Source: Pelomonas baiyunensis (GTDB taxonomy: Bacteria; Pseudomonadota; Gammaproteobacteria; Burkholderiales; Burkholderiaceae_C). Taken from it: DNA of 64,000 nucleotides. Each line of letters starts with the position of its first letter. Position 1 is the first letter of the stretch. Shown piece by piece: positions 30,426 to 38,674 of this stretch. Position numbers and translations under genes: made by a program. Below the pieces are notes generated by a model. It was not told the DNA's origin and did no database searches. It saw only the letters and a list, made by a program, of their open reading frames with translations. The stretch is taken from NCBI RefSeq assembly GCF_043555935.1, contig NZ_JBIGIB010000001.1:930001-994000 (forward strand), written 5' to 3'.

Positions 30426-32795
30426 ATGCTGACCTGCCTTCGTTGGACTCCGCCGTCGCTGCTGCCGCTCCGGGTGGCGGGGGCTTGGCTGCGCCTGGGG
30501 CAACGGCGGGTGGGGTGGTCAACGGGGCGGTTGTTCGCACTGCTGTTCGCGCTGGTGTTGGCCGTCAGCGGGGCGCACGCCCAGGCCCCGGGCGCCCGCA
30601 GCGTCGACGCGGTGGACTGGCAGGCCGCCGACGGGGCCTGGCAGGCCGTGGCCCTGCCGGACGACTGGCGCCTGCGTGGCGTGCCGCGCCCGGGGCAGGG
30701 CCGCTACCGCGTGCAGCTCACCTGGGCGGAGGCCGACGGGGCGGGCGATTGGGCGCTGTGGTCGGCCCGCTTTCCACTGCACCACCGCGTTTGGCTCAAC
30801 GGCACGGTGGTGAGCGACCTGTTGGAGGTGCCCGATGCCTTCCAGCCCCGCACCACGCCGTGGCTGGTGCGCCTGCCGCGCCAGCTGCTGCGGCCGGGCG
30901 CCAACGAGGTGCTGATTGAAGAGAAAGGCGGGCTGCGCGCCGGCCTGGGCGTGCTGCACGCCGGGCCGGTGGCCGATGTGGAGTTGAAAGCGCTGTGGTA
31001 CCGCCGCATGGCCGTGGACCTGTCGCGCACGCTCAACGGGCTGGCCGGTGGCGCGGCGTTGTTTGCGCTGCTGCTGTGGGCGCGGCGGCGCCACGAGGTC
31101 ACGCTGGGCTGGTACGGCGCGCTGGCCTTGCTGCTGGCGTTGCGCAACATCGCCTTCGTCGAACCCGGCGCGCCGTCACCGGCCGGGGCCGGGCAGGGCA
31201 TGTACCTGCTGATCGTGGCGGTGAACGCGTTGTACGGGTTCTTCGGCGTGTCGCTTGGGGCGCCGGGTTGGCGCGCGTGGCGCGTGTGGCTGGTGGTGGT
31301 GGCGGTGGCGGCCACCATCGCCGGCCTGGTGTGGCCGGGCGATGCGGCCTCGCTGGACCGCCTGCGCCAGTGGGTGTACCCCTTGCTGACAGCCAATGCC
31401 ACCGTGGCCACGGCGCTGCTGGGGCGCGCGGCCTGGCGCCAGCGGCGTCGGGGCTTCTGGCTGCTGGCCCTGCTGGGCCTGGCACTGCTGGCCGGCGGCA
31501 CGTACGACATGCTGCTGCAAGGCGGGCGGCTGCCCCAGCACTGGGAATTCGTGTTGCCCTGGCTGGGGCCGTTGCTGGTGTTGATCTACGGCGGCATGTT
31601 GGGTGGCCGGCTGGTGCAGGCGCTGGCCGATTCCGAGCGCGCCGGCCAGGTGCTGGAGCAACGCGTGCGCGAGCGCACCGCGGCGCTGGAGGCCGCCAAC
31701 ACGGCCAAGACCCGCTTCCTCGCGGCGGCCAGCCACGACCTGCGCCAACCCATGGTCACCATCGGGGTGCTGGTGGGCGTGCTGCGGGAGCAACTGGTGT
31801 CGCCCGCCCAGCAGCGGCTGATCGGGCGCGTGGACGAAGCCGTGGCGGCCATGGAGGGCCTGCTGGCGGGCTTGCTGGACCTGTCGCGCCTGGACGCGGC
31901 GGGGCTGCGCGTGGCGCGCGAGCCGGTGAACTTGCGTGTGCTGCTGGAGGCCTTGGCGGCGCACGAACGCGAGGCCGCGGTGCAGCGCGGCCTGCGCCTG
32001 CGCGTGCGGGTGCCGGCCGAGGCCACGGTGCTGGGCGACGCGGTGCTCATCGAGCAGGTGTTGCGCAACCTGGTGGGCAATGCCCTGCGCTACACCGAGC
32101 GCGGCGGCGTGCTGGTGGGCGTGCGGCGCCGCGGCGCCCATTGGCGAGTGGCGGTGTGGGACACCGGGCGCGGCATTCCCGCTGCCGAGCAGGCGCGGGT
32201 GTTCGAGGACTTCGTTCAGCTGGACAACCCGCAGCGCGACCGCAGCCGCGGGCTAGGTCTGGGCCTGGCCATCGTGCGCCGCGCGACGGGGCTGTTGGGT
32301 GCGGAGATCCTGCTGCGCTCCACGCCAGGGCGCGGTTCGTGTTTCGCGCTGGACCTGCCGGCCGTGGATGCCGCGGCGGCGCCGCGGGCTGAATCGGCGC
32401 CACCGCCGGGGCCGGCGTTGAGCGGGCGCACCGTGTGCCTGGTGGAAGACGACGACGGCGCCCGCGAGGCCTTGCGCCTGCGCTTGCAGGCGTGGGGCGG
32501 TGAGGTGGTGGCACTGGCGTCTCCGGCCGAGTTGCGCGAGGGGCTGGCCGAGGGCCGCTGGCCGGCGTTCGACCTGTTGGTGACCGACATGCGCTTGCCC
32601 GGTGGCAGCGGGCTGGACGTGGTGGCTGCGCTGCGTGCAGCGCAAGGGCCGGTGCCTGCCGTCATCGTCACGGGCAACACCGCGCCGGAGGATCTGGCCG
32701 AACTCGGCGCCAGCGGCCTGCCGGTGGTGCACAAGCCCTTCCGCGCGGAGCAGTTGGCGCAGGCGCTGCGCCCGCTGGTGAACGGGCCCGTTTGA
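30426..32795 (+). CDS. Hybrid sensor histidine kinase with 7TM (7TMR-DISM-like) sensor and receiver domain
   Basis: 789 residues from the ATG at 30426. Signal-like segment ending SGAHAQA, an extracytoplasmic beta-sandwich region (about 55-185) resembling the galactose-binding-like domain of 7TMR-DISM sensors, seven hydrophobic segments (about 205-400), then HisKA with His437 (AASHDLRQPM), an ATPase domain with NLVGNALRYT, DTGRGIP and GLGLGLAIV, and a C-terminal receiver with Asp721 (LLVTDMRLPGG). It has no output domain and would pass phosphate on, probably to the LuxR-type regulator encoded just downstream on the opposite strand. The signal is unknown. Confidence 0.88.
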   Translation: MLTCLRWTPPSLLPLRVAGAWLRLGQRRVGWSTGRLFALLFALVLAVSGAHAQAPGARSVDAVDWQAADGAWQAVALPDDWRLRGVPRPGQGRYRVQLTWAEADGAGDWALWSARFPLHHRVWLNGTVVSDLLEVPDAFQPRTTPWLVRLPRQLLRPGANEVLIEEKGGLRAGLGVLHAGPVADVELKALWYRRMAVDLSRTLNGLAGGAALFALLLWARRRHEVTLGWYGALALLLALRNIAFVEPGAPSPAGAGQGMYLLIVAVNALYGFFGVSLGAPGWRAWRVWLVVVAVAATIAGLVWPGDAASLDRLRQWVYPLLTANATVATALLGRAAWRQRRRGFWLLALLGLALLAGGTYDMLLQGGRLPQHWEFVLPWLGPLLVLIYGGMLGGRLVQALADSERAGQVLEQRVRERTAALEAANTAKTRFLAAASHDLRQPMVTIGVLVGVLREQLVSPAQQRLIGRVDEAVAAMEGLLAGLLDLSRLDAAGLRVAREPVNLRVLLEALAAHEREAAVQRGLRLRVRVPAEATVLGDAVLIEQVLRNLVGNALRYTERGGVLVGVRRRGAHWRVAVWDTGRGIPAAEQARVFEDFVQLDNPQRDRSRGLGLGLAIVRRATGLLGAEILLRSTPGRGSCFALDLPAVDAAAAPRAESAPPPGPALSGRTVCLVEDDDGAREALRLRLQAWGGEVVALASPAELREGLAEGRWPAFDLLVTDMRLPGGSGLDVVAALRAAQGPVPAVIVTGNTAPEDLAELGASGLPVVHKPFRAEQLAQALRPLVNGPV

Positions 32796-32821
32796 ATGGT
32801 GCGGGTAGGGCCTGGGCGTGA

Positions 32822-33442
32822 TCAGGCCGCAGGGAACTTCAGCCCCAAGCGCGCGGCAGCCATGACGGCCTGCGTGCGGCTGGACACGCCCAGGCGCCGG
32901 TACACCGCTTCCAGGTGCGTCTTCACGGACGACTCCGACAGCCCCAGGTGCCGGCAAATCAGTTTGTTGGACTGCCCTTGAATCAACAGCCGCAGCACAT
33001 CCCGCTGGCGGGGCGTGAGTTCGTGCGTGGTGTCCACCGCGGGCGAGGGGGCTTGCGCCAGCAAGGCCGGCGGCAAGGGCACGCCGCCCTCCAGCGTGGC
33101 AGACAGCGCAGCCAGCAGCTGCCGGCTGTCGGCTTTTTTGGGCACGAAGCCGCTGGCGCCGAGTTCGATCGCGGCGCGCACGGTGTCAGGCCGGTCGTCG
33201 GCCGAGATCACCACGGTGCGGGTCTGAGGCGCGTGGGTGCGCACCGCATGTACGGCCTCCATGCCGGTGGCGTCGGGCAGGCTCAGGTCCAGCAGCACCA
33301 GCTCGAAGCGGTCGTCCAGCAGGCGCAGCGCGTCGGCCAGTGTGCCGGCCTGGTGCACCTGGGCGTCGGGGAAGCGGGCTTCGATCAGCCCGGTCAGCGC
33401 CTCGGCCAGCAGGCGGTGGTCGTCCACCAGCAGGATGTTCAT
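32822..33442 (-). CDS. NarL/LuxR-type response regulator
   Basis: 206 residues from the ATG at 33442. Receiver domain with Asp52 (LLDLSLPD) and Lys in the usual position, then a LuxR helix-turn-helix (LTPRQRDVLRLLIQGQSNKLICRHLGLSESSVKTH, described by its ends LTPRQ and SSVKTH). It overlaps the stop-start of the upstream metallo-hydrolase gene by 4 bases, so the two are co-translated. It is convergent with the hybrid kinase gene, its likely partner. Possible targets include the paired operators at 30239-30376. Confidence 0.9.
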   Translation of the reverse strand: MNILLVDDHRLLAEALTGLIEARFPDAQVHQAGTLADALRLLDDRFELVLLDLSLPDATGMEAVHAVRTHAPQTRTVVISADDRPDTVRAAIELGASGFVPKKADSRQLLAALSATLEGGVPLPPALLAQAPSPAVDTTHELTPRQRDVLRLLIQGQSNKLICRHLGLSESSVKTHLEAVYRRLGVSSRTQAVMAAARLGLKFPAA

Positions 33443-34407
33443 GGCGCGGCGCGCTCCAGCCACACCTCCAGGCCTTGAGCGTTCAGTTCAGCGTCCATGG
33501 CCAGCCAGTCGGCGGCCTCGGCGGGCTGGGTGTGGCCGTGTGCAGCCAGCCGGGCGAGGTAGCCGCTCAGCAGCCGGTCGCGCAGTTGGGTGTGGCGGTC
33601 CGGGGCGTGGCGCAAGGCCTGGGCGGCGGCCACCATCTCGTCCACCTGCGCCACCAGCTCGGCGGCCAGGCGCTGCACTTCGCCTTCGGAGCCGCCTACC
33701 CGGCCGTAGTGCGTCAACTGCATGGCCACGGGCTCCGCCGCCAACAGGCGCTGCACCGTGGCCTTCAGTGCGTCCGGCTCGAACTGCACTGGCGTGCTGG
33801 TGGGCAAGATCCACGCGCGCCCTGCCACGTCGAACACGCGGTACGAAAGCCCGAATGTGTCGCCCGTGAACCAGCTGCGGCTGCGGGCGTCCCAAATGGC
33901 ATGGTGGTGCTTGGCGTGGCCGGGGGTGTCGATCAGGCGCAGGGGCCGCCCGGCCAGGTGGATGACCTGCTCGTCGTGCGAAGCCTCGGCGCGCTCCGCC
34001 GGCACCGGCACCAGCTTGCCGTAGCTGCGCTGCATTTCGGCCTCGCCGTACACGGTGAGGGCGCTCAGCCACAGGGCCTTCGGGTCCACCATGTGGCGTA
34101 GGCCGCGGGGGTGCACGAGCGCGCGCGCCTGGGGCAGCGATTGCATCAACAGGCCCACGCCGCCGGCGTGATCCAGGTGCACGTGGGTCGGGATCACCCA
34201 GTCCACAGCGTCCGGGCTCAGCCCCAGCGCGGTCAGCGCGGCCAGCAGGCGCGGCACGGCGTGGTTGGTGCCGGTGTCGATGAAGGCCGCCCGGCCGTCT
34301 TCCACCATCAGGTAGGCCGCATCGAAGCGTGGGCGCTGGAAGCCGGTGTCGATGGCGTAGATGCCATGGCCAAGGTCTTCGAGGAAATCGGGCAGCGGAG
34401 CGGGCAT
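33439..34407 (-). CDS. Metallo-beta-lactamase-fold hydrolase
   Basis: 322 residues from the ATG at 34407; an upstream start at 34443 is less likely because homology begins with PDFLEDLGHGIYAID. The metal motif THVHLDHAGG (HxHxDH) is intact, with TPGHAKHH and FTGDTFG supplying further ligands. The fold covers thiolesterases, lactonases and glyoxalase II-like enzymes; the substrate cannot be told. Co-transcribed with the response regulator through a 4-base overlap, an unusual pairing that may link the enzyme to the signal. Confidence 0.85.
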   Translation of the reverse strand: MPAPLPDFLEDLGHGIYAIDTGFQRPRFDAAYLMVEDGRAAFIDTGTNHAVPRLLAALTALGLSPDAVDWVIPTHVHLDHAGGVGLLMQSLPQARALVHPRGLRHMVDPKALWLSALTVYGEAEMQRSYGKLVPVPAERAEASHDEQVIHLAGRPLRLIDTPGHAKHHHAIWDARSRSWFTGDTFGLSYRVFDVAGRAWILPTSTPVQFEPDALKATVQRLLAAEPVAMQLTHYGRVGGSEGEVQRLAAELVAQVDEMVAAAQALRHAPDRHTQLRDRLLSGYLARLAAHGHTQPAEAADWLAMDAELNAQGLEVWLERAAP

Positions 34408-34453
34408 GGTGGCGTTTCTAGAATGGTCGGGACGATAGTCCAAGGAGGCCCGA

Positions 34454-34993
34454 TTGGCGGTTCACGAGATTTTGAAAATGGGCGATCCGCGCTTGCTGCG
34501 CGTGGCCCAGCCCGTCACGGAGTTCGGCACGCCGGCCCTGAAGGCGCTGATTGCCGACATGTTCGAGACCATGGCAGCGGCCAACGGCGCGGGCCTGGCC
34601 GCGCCCCAGATCGGCGTGGACCTGCGGCTCGTCATTTTCGGCTACACGAAGAACGTGCGGTACCCGGACGCGCCGCCGGTGCCGCCCACGGTGCTGATCA
34701 ACCCGGTGATTGAAGTGCTGGAGGGCGGGCGCACCGAGGGCTGGGAGGGCTGCCTGTCAGTGCCGGGCCTGCGTGGCGTGGTGGCGCGTGATGAGCGCAT
34801 CCGCTACACCGGGTTCGACGCTGACGGCCAGCCCATCGACCGCGTGGCGGAGGGTTTCCACGCCCGCGTGGTGCAACACGAGTGCGATCACCTGGACGGC
34901 ATCCTCTACCCCATGCGGGTGACTGACTTCACGCGCTTCGGCTTCACCTCGGTGCTCTTCCCCGAGCTCGACCCCCACGCCGACGACGACTGA
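34454..34993 (+). CDS. def: Peptide deformylase
   Basis: 179 residues from a TTG start at 34454; a strong ribosome site AAGGAGG five bases upstream decides this start. The three family motifs are present: GAGLAAPQIG, EGCLSVPG and HECDHLDG, which hold the metal and catalytic glutamate. It removes the formyl group from nascent proteins. It is not followed by fmt here, so it is a stand-alone copy, probably in addition to a def-fmt locus elsewhere. Divergent from the metallo-hydrolase gene. Confidence 0.95.
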   Translation: MAVHEILKMGDPRLLRVAQPVTEFGTPALKALIADMFETMAAANGAGLAAPQIGVDLRLVIFGYTKNVRYPDAPPVPPTVLINPVIEVLEGGRTEGWEGCLSVPGLRGVVARDERIRYTGFDADGQPIDRVAEGFHARVVQHECDHLDGILYPMRVTDFTRFGFTSVLFPELDPHADDD

Positions 34994-35068
34994 ATCTGCA
35001 AGGTTTGTAAGCGCCGTCCACCGAGCGCTGCCCTGGTGCGTTAGCGTGCCATCAAGGAGCTTCACGCC

Positions 35069-37249
35069 ATGGCCCTGTCTGCCGCCCCTTCGTACGTCCT
35101 GACCCGCCGCACCTGGCGGGTGTTGGCGCTGAGCCTGCTGTTCGCCCTGGCCCCGATGGCCAAGGCGCAAGACGGCCTGCGAGACCCCCCCAGCCGCGCC
35201 GCGCGCGTGGTGGAGGTGGTGGGCGACGCCTGGCTCTTCGACCACGAAACCCGCGAGTGGCTGCGGCTGACCCGCAACCAGACCGTGGGCGAGGGCGACC
35301 GGGTGCGCACCGATGAGCGGGGCCGGGTGAGCTTGCGCACCGGGTCCACCACCATCTGGCTGGACGAACGCAGCGACCTGGAACTGAGCCAGCTCGACGA
35401 CGGGCAAACCCTGCTGCAACTCGACCGGGGTGATGTGGCCGTGCGCCTGCGCTCGGCCGAGAACGCCGCCGAGACCCGCCTGCGCACGCGCGAGGGCACG
35501 GCCCAGCCCGAGCGCGAGGGTCTGTACCGCGTGGAACAACTGGACCGTGGCAGCAAGGTGTACGTGTGGCAGGGCCGCATGCGCTTTGACTGGGCACGCC
35601 CGGCGTCGCCCGTGTGGATGAGTACCGGCGAACAGGTCGAGCTCTGGTGGCCCGACAGCCCGCGCGCCGAGCGTGGGCCGCTGTACGCCGACGGCTTCGG
35701 CGATTGGGTGCTGGCCGAGAGCCGGGAAGAGGGCGACCGCCCGGTGGCGCGCTACGTGTCACCCGAGATGACCGGCGCTGAAGACCTGGACCGCCATGGC
35801 CGCTGGGAGTCGGCGCCCGAGTACGGTACGGTCTGGATTCCCACCACGATGGTCGTTGCCGACTGGGCTCCCTACCGCTACGGGCGCTGGGTGTGGTCGC
35901 GCCACTGGGGCTGGACCTGGGTGGACGATGCCCCCTGGGGTTTTGCCCCCTTCCATTACGGCCGCTGGGTGATGTGGGGCGGGCGCTGGTGCTGGGCGCC
36001 GGGCGCTTACGTGCACCGGCCGGTGTACGCCCCGGCCCTGGTGGGCTGGGTGGGCAGCGGCGCTGTGACGGTGGGCATTGGGGTGGGCGGCCGGCCCGTG
36101 CCGCCGCAGTTCGGCTGGTACCCCCTCGCACCGCGCGAAGTGTTCGTGCCCGGCTATCGGCATTCGCCTCGCTACGTGGGGCGGATCAACGATCCGCGAG
36201 ATTTGCGCGACCCGGTCACCGTGCAGCGCCCCCATCGGTATCGCGAGGTGCCGGGCGCGGTGAGCGTGCTGCCGGCGCCCGGTGCGGCCATCCAGCCGCT
36301 GCCCGTGCGCGGTCCGGATCGCCGACCTGACCCGGGCTGGACCCGCCCGTTGCCCTCCGCACCCGGACGCTCGGATTTGGCGCCTGCGTTGCCGAGCCTG
36401 CCGGTTCGCCCGCCCGAGGGTGATCGTCGTCCGGCGCCGCGCGCCCCGGAGGGGGGCGCCCCCGTGCCGCCGGCGTGGCGCAGTGAGGGCGCCTTGCCCG
36501 TGCGCCGCGACGGCCGCGTGGACGCCCCCCCGGCCATGCTGGCGCCCGCCCCCGTGACCGTGCCGACCACGCCCCCCGCCGCCGTGCCGGCGCCCGGTCA
36601 CGACAACCTGCCGCTGCGCGGCGTCAACCGCGACGCCCAACAGCGCGAGGCACAACAGCGCGAGGCACAGCAGCGCGAGGCACAGCAGCGCGAGATGCAG
36701 CAACGCGAGATGCAGCAACGCGAGATGCAGCAACGCGAGATGCAGCAGCGCGAGATGCAGCAGCGTGAGATGCAGCAGCGTGAGATGCAGCAGCGCGAGA
36801 TGCAGCAACGCGAGATGCAGCAACGTGAGACGCAGCAACGTGAGATGCAGCAACGTGAGATGCAGCAACGTGAGATGCAGCAACGTGAGACGCAGCAACG
36901 TGAGATGCAGCAACGTGAGATGCAGCAACGTGAGATGCAGCAACGTGAGGCACAGCAACGCGAGATGCAGCAACGCGAGATGCAGCAACGCGAGATGCAG
37001 CAACGTGAGATGCAGCAACGTGAGATGCAGCAGCGCGAGATGCAGCGCCGCGAGGAGCAGATGCGGCGCCAACCGCAACCCGAGCGGGGTGCCGATCTGC
37101 CCCGTGTGCAAATGCCGCCCGCTGCGTCACCCGCGCCCAATGTGCCGCGCGCCCAGCCACGCGACGATGGCCCGCAGCGGGGGCGTCAGGATGGCGTGCC
37201 GGTGAAGCGTGACAAGCAACCCGGCGACGGCCGCCAGAACGAGCGTTGA
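35069..37249 (+). CDS. Exported FecR/DUF6600-type protein with pentapeptide-repeat tail
   Basis: 726 residues. Signal peptide ending APMAKAQ, a FecR-like beta domain (about 40-150), a tryptophan-rich DUF6600-like region (about 225-340, with APYRYGRWVWSRHWGWTWVDD), a proline-rich basic linker (about 390-520), then 27 copies of the pentapeptide QQREM/A/T, and a Q/R-rich end. FecR-like domains usually sit in the periplasm. The tail should be a long, glutamine-rich helix or fibre. Function unknown; no partner gene is evident. A hairpin follows the stop. Confidence 0.82.
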   Translation: MALSAAPSYVLTRRTWRVLALSLLFALAPMAKAQDGLRDPPSRAARVVEVVGDAWLFDHETREWLRLTRNQTVGEGDRVRTDERGRVSLRTGSTTIWLDERSDLELSQLDDGQTLLQLDRGDVAVRLRSAENAAETRLRTREGTAQPEREGLYRVEQLDRGSKVYVWQGRMRFDWARPASPVWMSTGEQVELWWPDSPRAERGPLYADGFGDWVLAESREEGDRPVARYVSPEMTGAEDLDRHGRWESAPEYGTVWIPTTMVVADWAPYRYGRWVWSRHWGWTWVDDAPWGFAPFHYGRWVMWGGRWCWAPGAYVHRPVYAPALVGWVGSGAVTVGIGVGGRPVPPQFGWYPLAPREVFVPGYRHSPRYVGRINDPRDLRDPVTVQRPHRYREVPGAVSVLPAPGAAIQPLPVRGPDRRPDPGWTRPLPSAPGRSDLAPALPSLPVRPPEGDRRPAPRAPEGGAPVPPAWRSEGALPVRRDGRVDAPPAMLAPAPVTVPTTPPAAVPAPGHDNLPLRGVNRDAQQREAQQREAQQREAQQREMQQREMQQREMQQREMQQREMQQREMQQREMQQREMQQREMQQRETQQREMQQREMQQREMQQRETQQREMQQREMQQREMQQREAQQREMQQREMQQREMQQREMQQREMQQREMQRREEQMRRQPQPERGADLPRVQMPPAASPAPNVPRAQPRDDGPQRGRQDGVPVKRDKQPGDGRQNER
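36638..37042 (+). repeat. 27 tandem copies of a 15-base repeat
   Basis: Unit CAGCAACGCGAGATG, counted as 3 alanine-ending, 9 methionine, 1 threonine, 3 methionine, 1 threonine, 3 methionine, 1 alanine and 6 methionine units. Silent variants (CAA/CAG, CGC/CGT) show that it is not a single recent expansion of an identical unit. All reading frames over the array are open because the unit is a multiple of 3 without stops, which produces false antisense reading frames. Confidence 0.95.
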
Positions 37250-37259
37250 ACCTGCCGAC

Positions 37260-37284
37260 CTGAAGCCGGCCGCGCCGGCTTCAG
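37260..37284. terminator. Hairpin between convergent genes
   Basis: CTGAAGCCGGC-CGC-GCCGGCTTCAG is an 11-base-pair perfect stem with a 3-base loop, lying between the pentapeptide-repeat gene and tesA and overlapping the tesA stop. No T-tract follows on either strand, so it may rely on the stem alone or on Rho. Confidence 0.55.
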
Positions 37285-37925
37285 AGCAGCCGTGAGAGGG
37301 CCGCCCACACGTTGTCCAGCATCACCGGGTGGGCGCGTGCCACCGGGTGAATGCGGTCGGGCTGGAACCAGTCGGCGGCATCGGCCCGGTCGGCCACGCC
37401 CTTGAGCAGGAAGGGCACCAGCGGCGCCTTGGTTTGCCGGGCCACATCCGCGAACACCGCCTCGAAATCGCGCGTGTACGCTGCGCCGTAATTGGGCGGC
37501 ACTTGCATGCCCACGATCAGCACTTTGGCGCCAGCCGCCTGAGCCGCTTGCGTCATGGCCAGCAGGTTGTCACGGGTGCTGGCCAAGGGCAGGCCGCGCA
37601 GTGCGTCGTTGCCGCCCAGTTCCACCACCACCACCGACGGGCGGTGCGCCTTCAGCGCGGCCGGCAACCGGCTGCGCCCCCCGGCCGTGGTGTCGCCACT
37701 GATGCTGGCGTTCACCACCCGATGCGGCTTCTTCTGCGCGGTGAGCCGTTGCTGCAGCAAGGCCACCCAGCCGTCGCCGGCCTTGAGGCCGTATTCGGCC
37801 GACAGGCTGTCGCCCACCACCAGCACCACCGGGCCTTGCGCGGCGGCCCATGTCCCTGAGGACGCGCCGAGCAGCACCCCCAAGCTACAGTGCGCCACCA
37901 ACGCCCGCCGACGCAATCCCGACAT
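37281..37925 (-). CDS. tesA: Exported arylesterase/lysophospholipase-type thioesterase (TesA)
   Basis: 214 residues with a signal peptide (about 1-28). SGNH-hydrolase blocks: VVGDSLSAEYG (Ser40), the Gly block, GGND, and DxxH near the end (PDRIHP). It hydrolyses thioesters, esters and lysophospholipids in the periplasm. Its start codon shares the tetranucleotide CATG with the divergent ybbA gene, the same neighbourhood as in E. coli (tesA next to ybbA). Its ribosome site (AAGGA) lies inside the first ybbA codons. Confidence 0.93.
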   Translation of the reverse strand: MSGLRRRALVAHCSLGVLLGASSGTWAAAQGPVVLVVGDSLSAEYGLKAGDGWVALLQQRLTAQKKPHRVVNASISGDTTAGGRSRLPAALKAHRPSVVVVELGGNDALRGLPLASTRDNLLAMTQAAQAAGAKVLIVGMQVPPNYGAAYTRDFEAVFADVARQTKAPLVPFLLKGVADRADAADWFQPDRIHPVARAHPVMLDNVWAALSRLL

Positions 37926-38595
37926 GCCCGAAGTCCTTGTTCAAGTTGATCACATCACCAAGCGCGTTTGTGACGCCGCCGGGGAGCTGACGATTCTGCA
38001 TGACATCAGTTTCTCCCTCGCGGCGCAGGAATCGGTGGCCATCGTCGGTGCCTCGGGCTCGGGCAAGAGCACGCTGCTGGCCATCCTCGCGGGGCTGGAC
38101 ACGCCCAGCAGTGGCCACGTTCGGCTGCGCGGGCAAGACCTGTTCGTGCTGGATGAAGACGCGCGCGCCGCGCTGCGGGCGCAAGAGCTGGGCTTCGTGT
38201 TCCAGAGCTTTCAGCTGCTGCCCAACCTGAATGCGCTGGAGAACGTGATGCTGCCGCTGGAGTTGCGCGGCGACCGCCAGGCCCGCGATCAAGCCGCGGC
38301 GATGCTGGCGCGCGTGGGCCTGGGTGAGCGCCTGTCGCACTACCCGCGCGTGCTCTCGGGCGGAGAGCAGCAACGCGTGGCGCTGGCCCGCGCGTTCGTG
38401 CAGCGTCCGGCGCTGCTGCTGGCGGACGAACCCACCGGCAGCCTCGACTTCGCCACAGGCGCCGCCGTGATGGAGCTGATGTTCGAACTCAACCGCGAGG
38501 CCGGCACGACCCTGGTGCTTGTCACCCACGACCGCGAAATCGCGGCGCGCTGCGACCGCCAATTGCGCATTGAGGCCGGGCGATTGGCCGCCTGA
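37924..38595 (+). CDS. ybbA: ABC transporter ATP-binding protein, YbbA/LolD type
   Basis: 223 residues. Walker A GASGSGKST, signature LSGGEQQRVALARAF, Walker B LLADEPTGSLD, and the H-loop THD. The subfamily (YbbA, LolD, MacB-type ATPases) works with a FtsX-like permease, YbbP in E. coli. Here the next gene is ppiC on the other strand, so the partner permease is missing or elsewhere. It is divergent from tesA with overlapping start codons and no clear ribosome site. Confidence 0.88.
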   Translation: MPEVLVQVDHITKRVCDAAGELTILHDISFSLAAQESVAIVGASGSGKSTLLAILAGLDTPSSGHVRLRGQDLFVLDEDARAALRAQELGFVFQSFQLLPNLNALENVMLPLELRGDRQARDQAAAMLARVGLGERLSHYPRVLSGGEQQRVALARAFVQRPALLLADEPTGSLDFATGAAVMELMFELNREAGTTLVLVTHDREIAARCDRQLRIEAGRLAA

Positions 38596-38600
38596 AAACG

Positions 38601-38634
38601 AAAAAGCCCGCAGGGCGCAAGGCGCTGCGGGCTT
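38601..38634. terminator. Bidirectional terminator between ybbA and ppiC
   Basis: AAGCCCGCAG (38604-38613) pairs with CTGCGGGCTT (38625-38634), flanked by A-rich sequence on the left, which gives TTTTTC on the reverse strand. It best fits the end of the reverse-strand ppiC operon and may also end ybbA. Confidence 0.8.
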
Positions 38635-38674
38635 CGGTGGCGGCGCGGCTGCGGAAGGCAGCCGTGGCGGCCGA

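Noticed and set aside
36598..37205. Long antisense and alternative-frame reading frames over the pentapeptide array (up to 450 residues)
   Set aside because: They exist only because the 15-base unit has no stop in any frame; they lack starts with ribosome sites and have no family resemblance.
35069..37249. Idea that the QQREM repeats are a CRISPR array or minisatellite outside genes
   Set aside because: Units are contiguous without spacers, keep frame and silent variation, and lie inside one open gene with a signal peptide.
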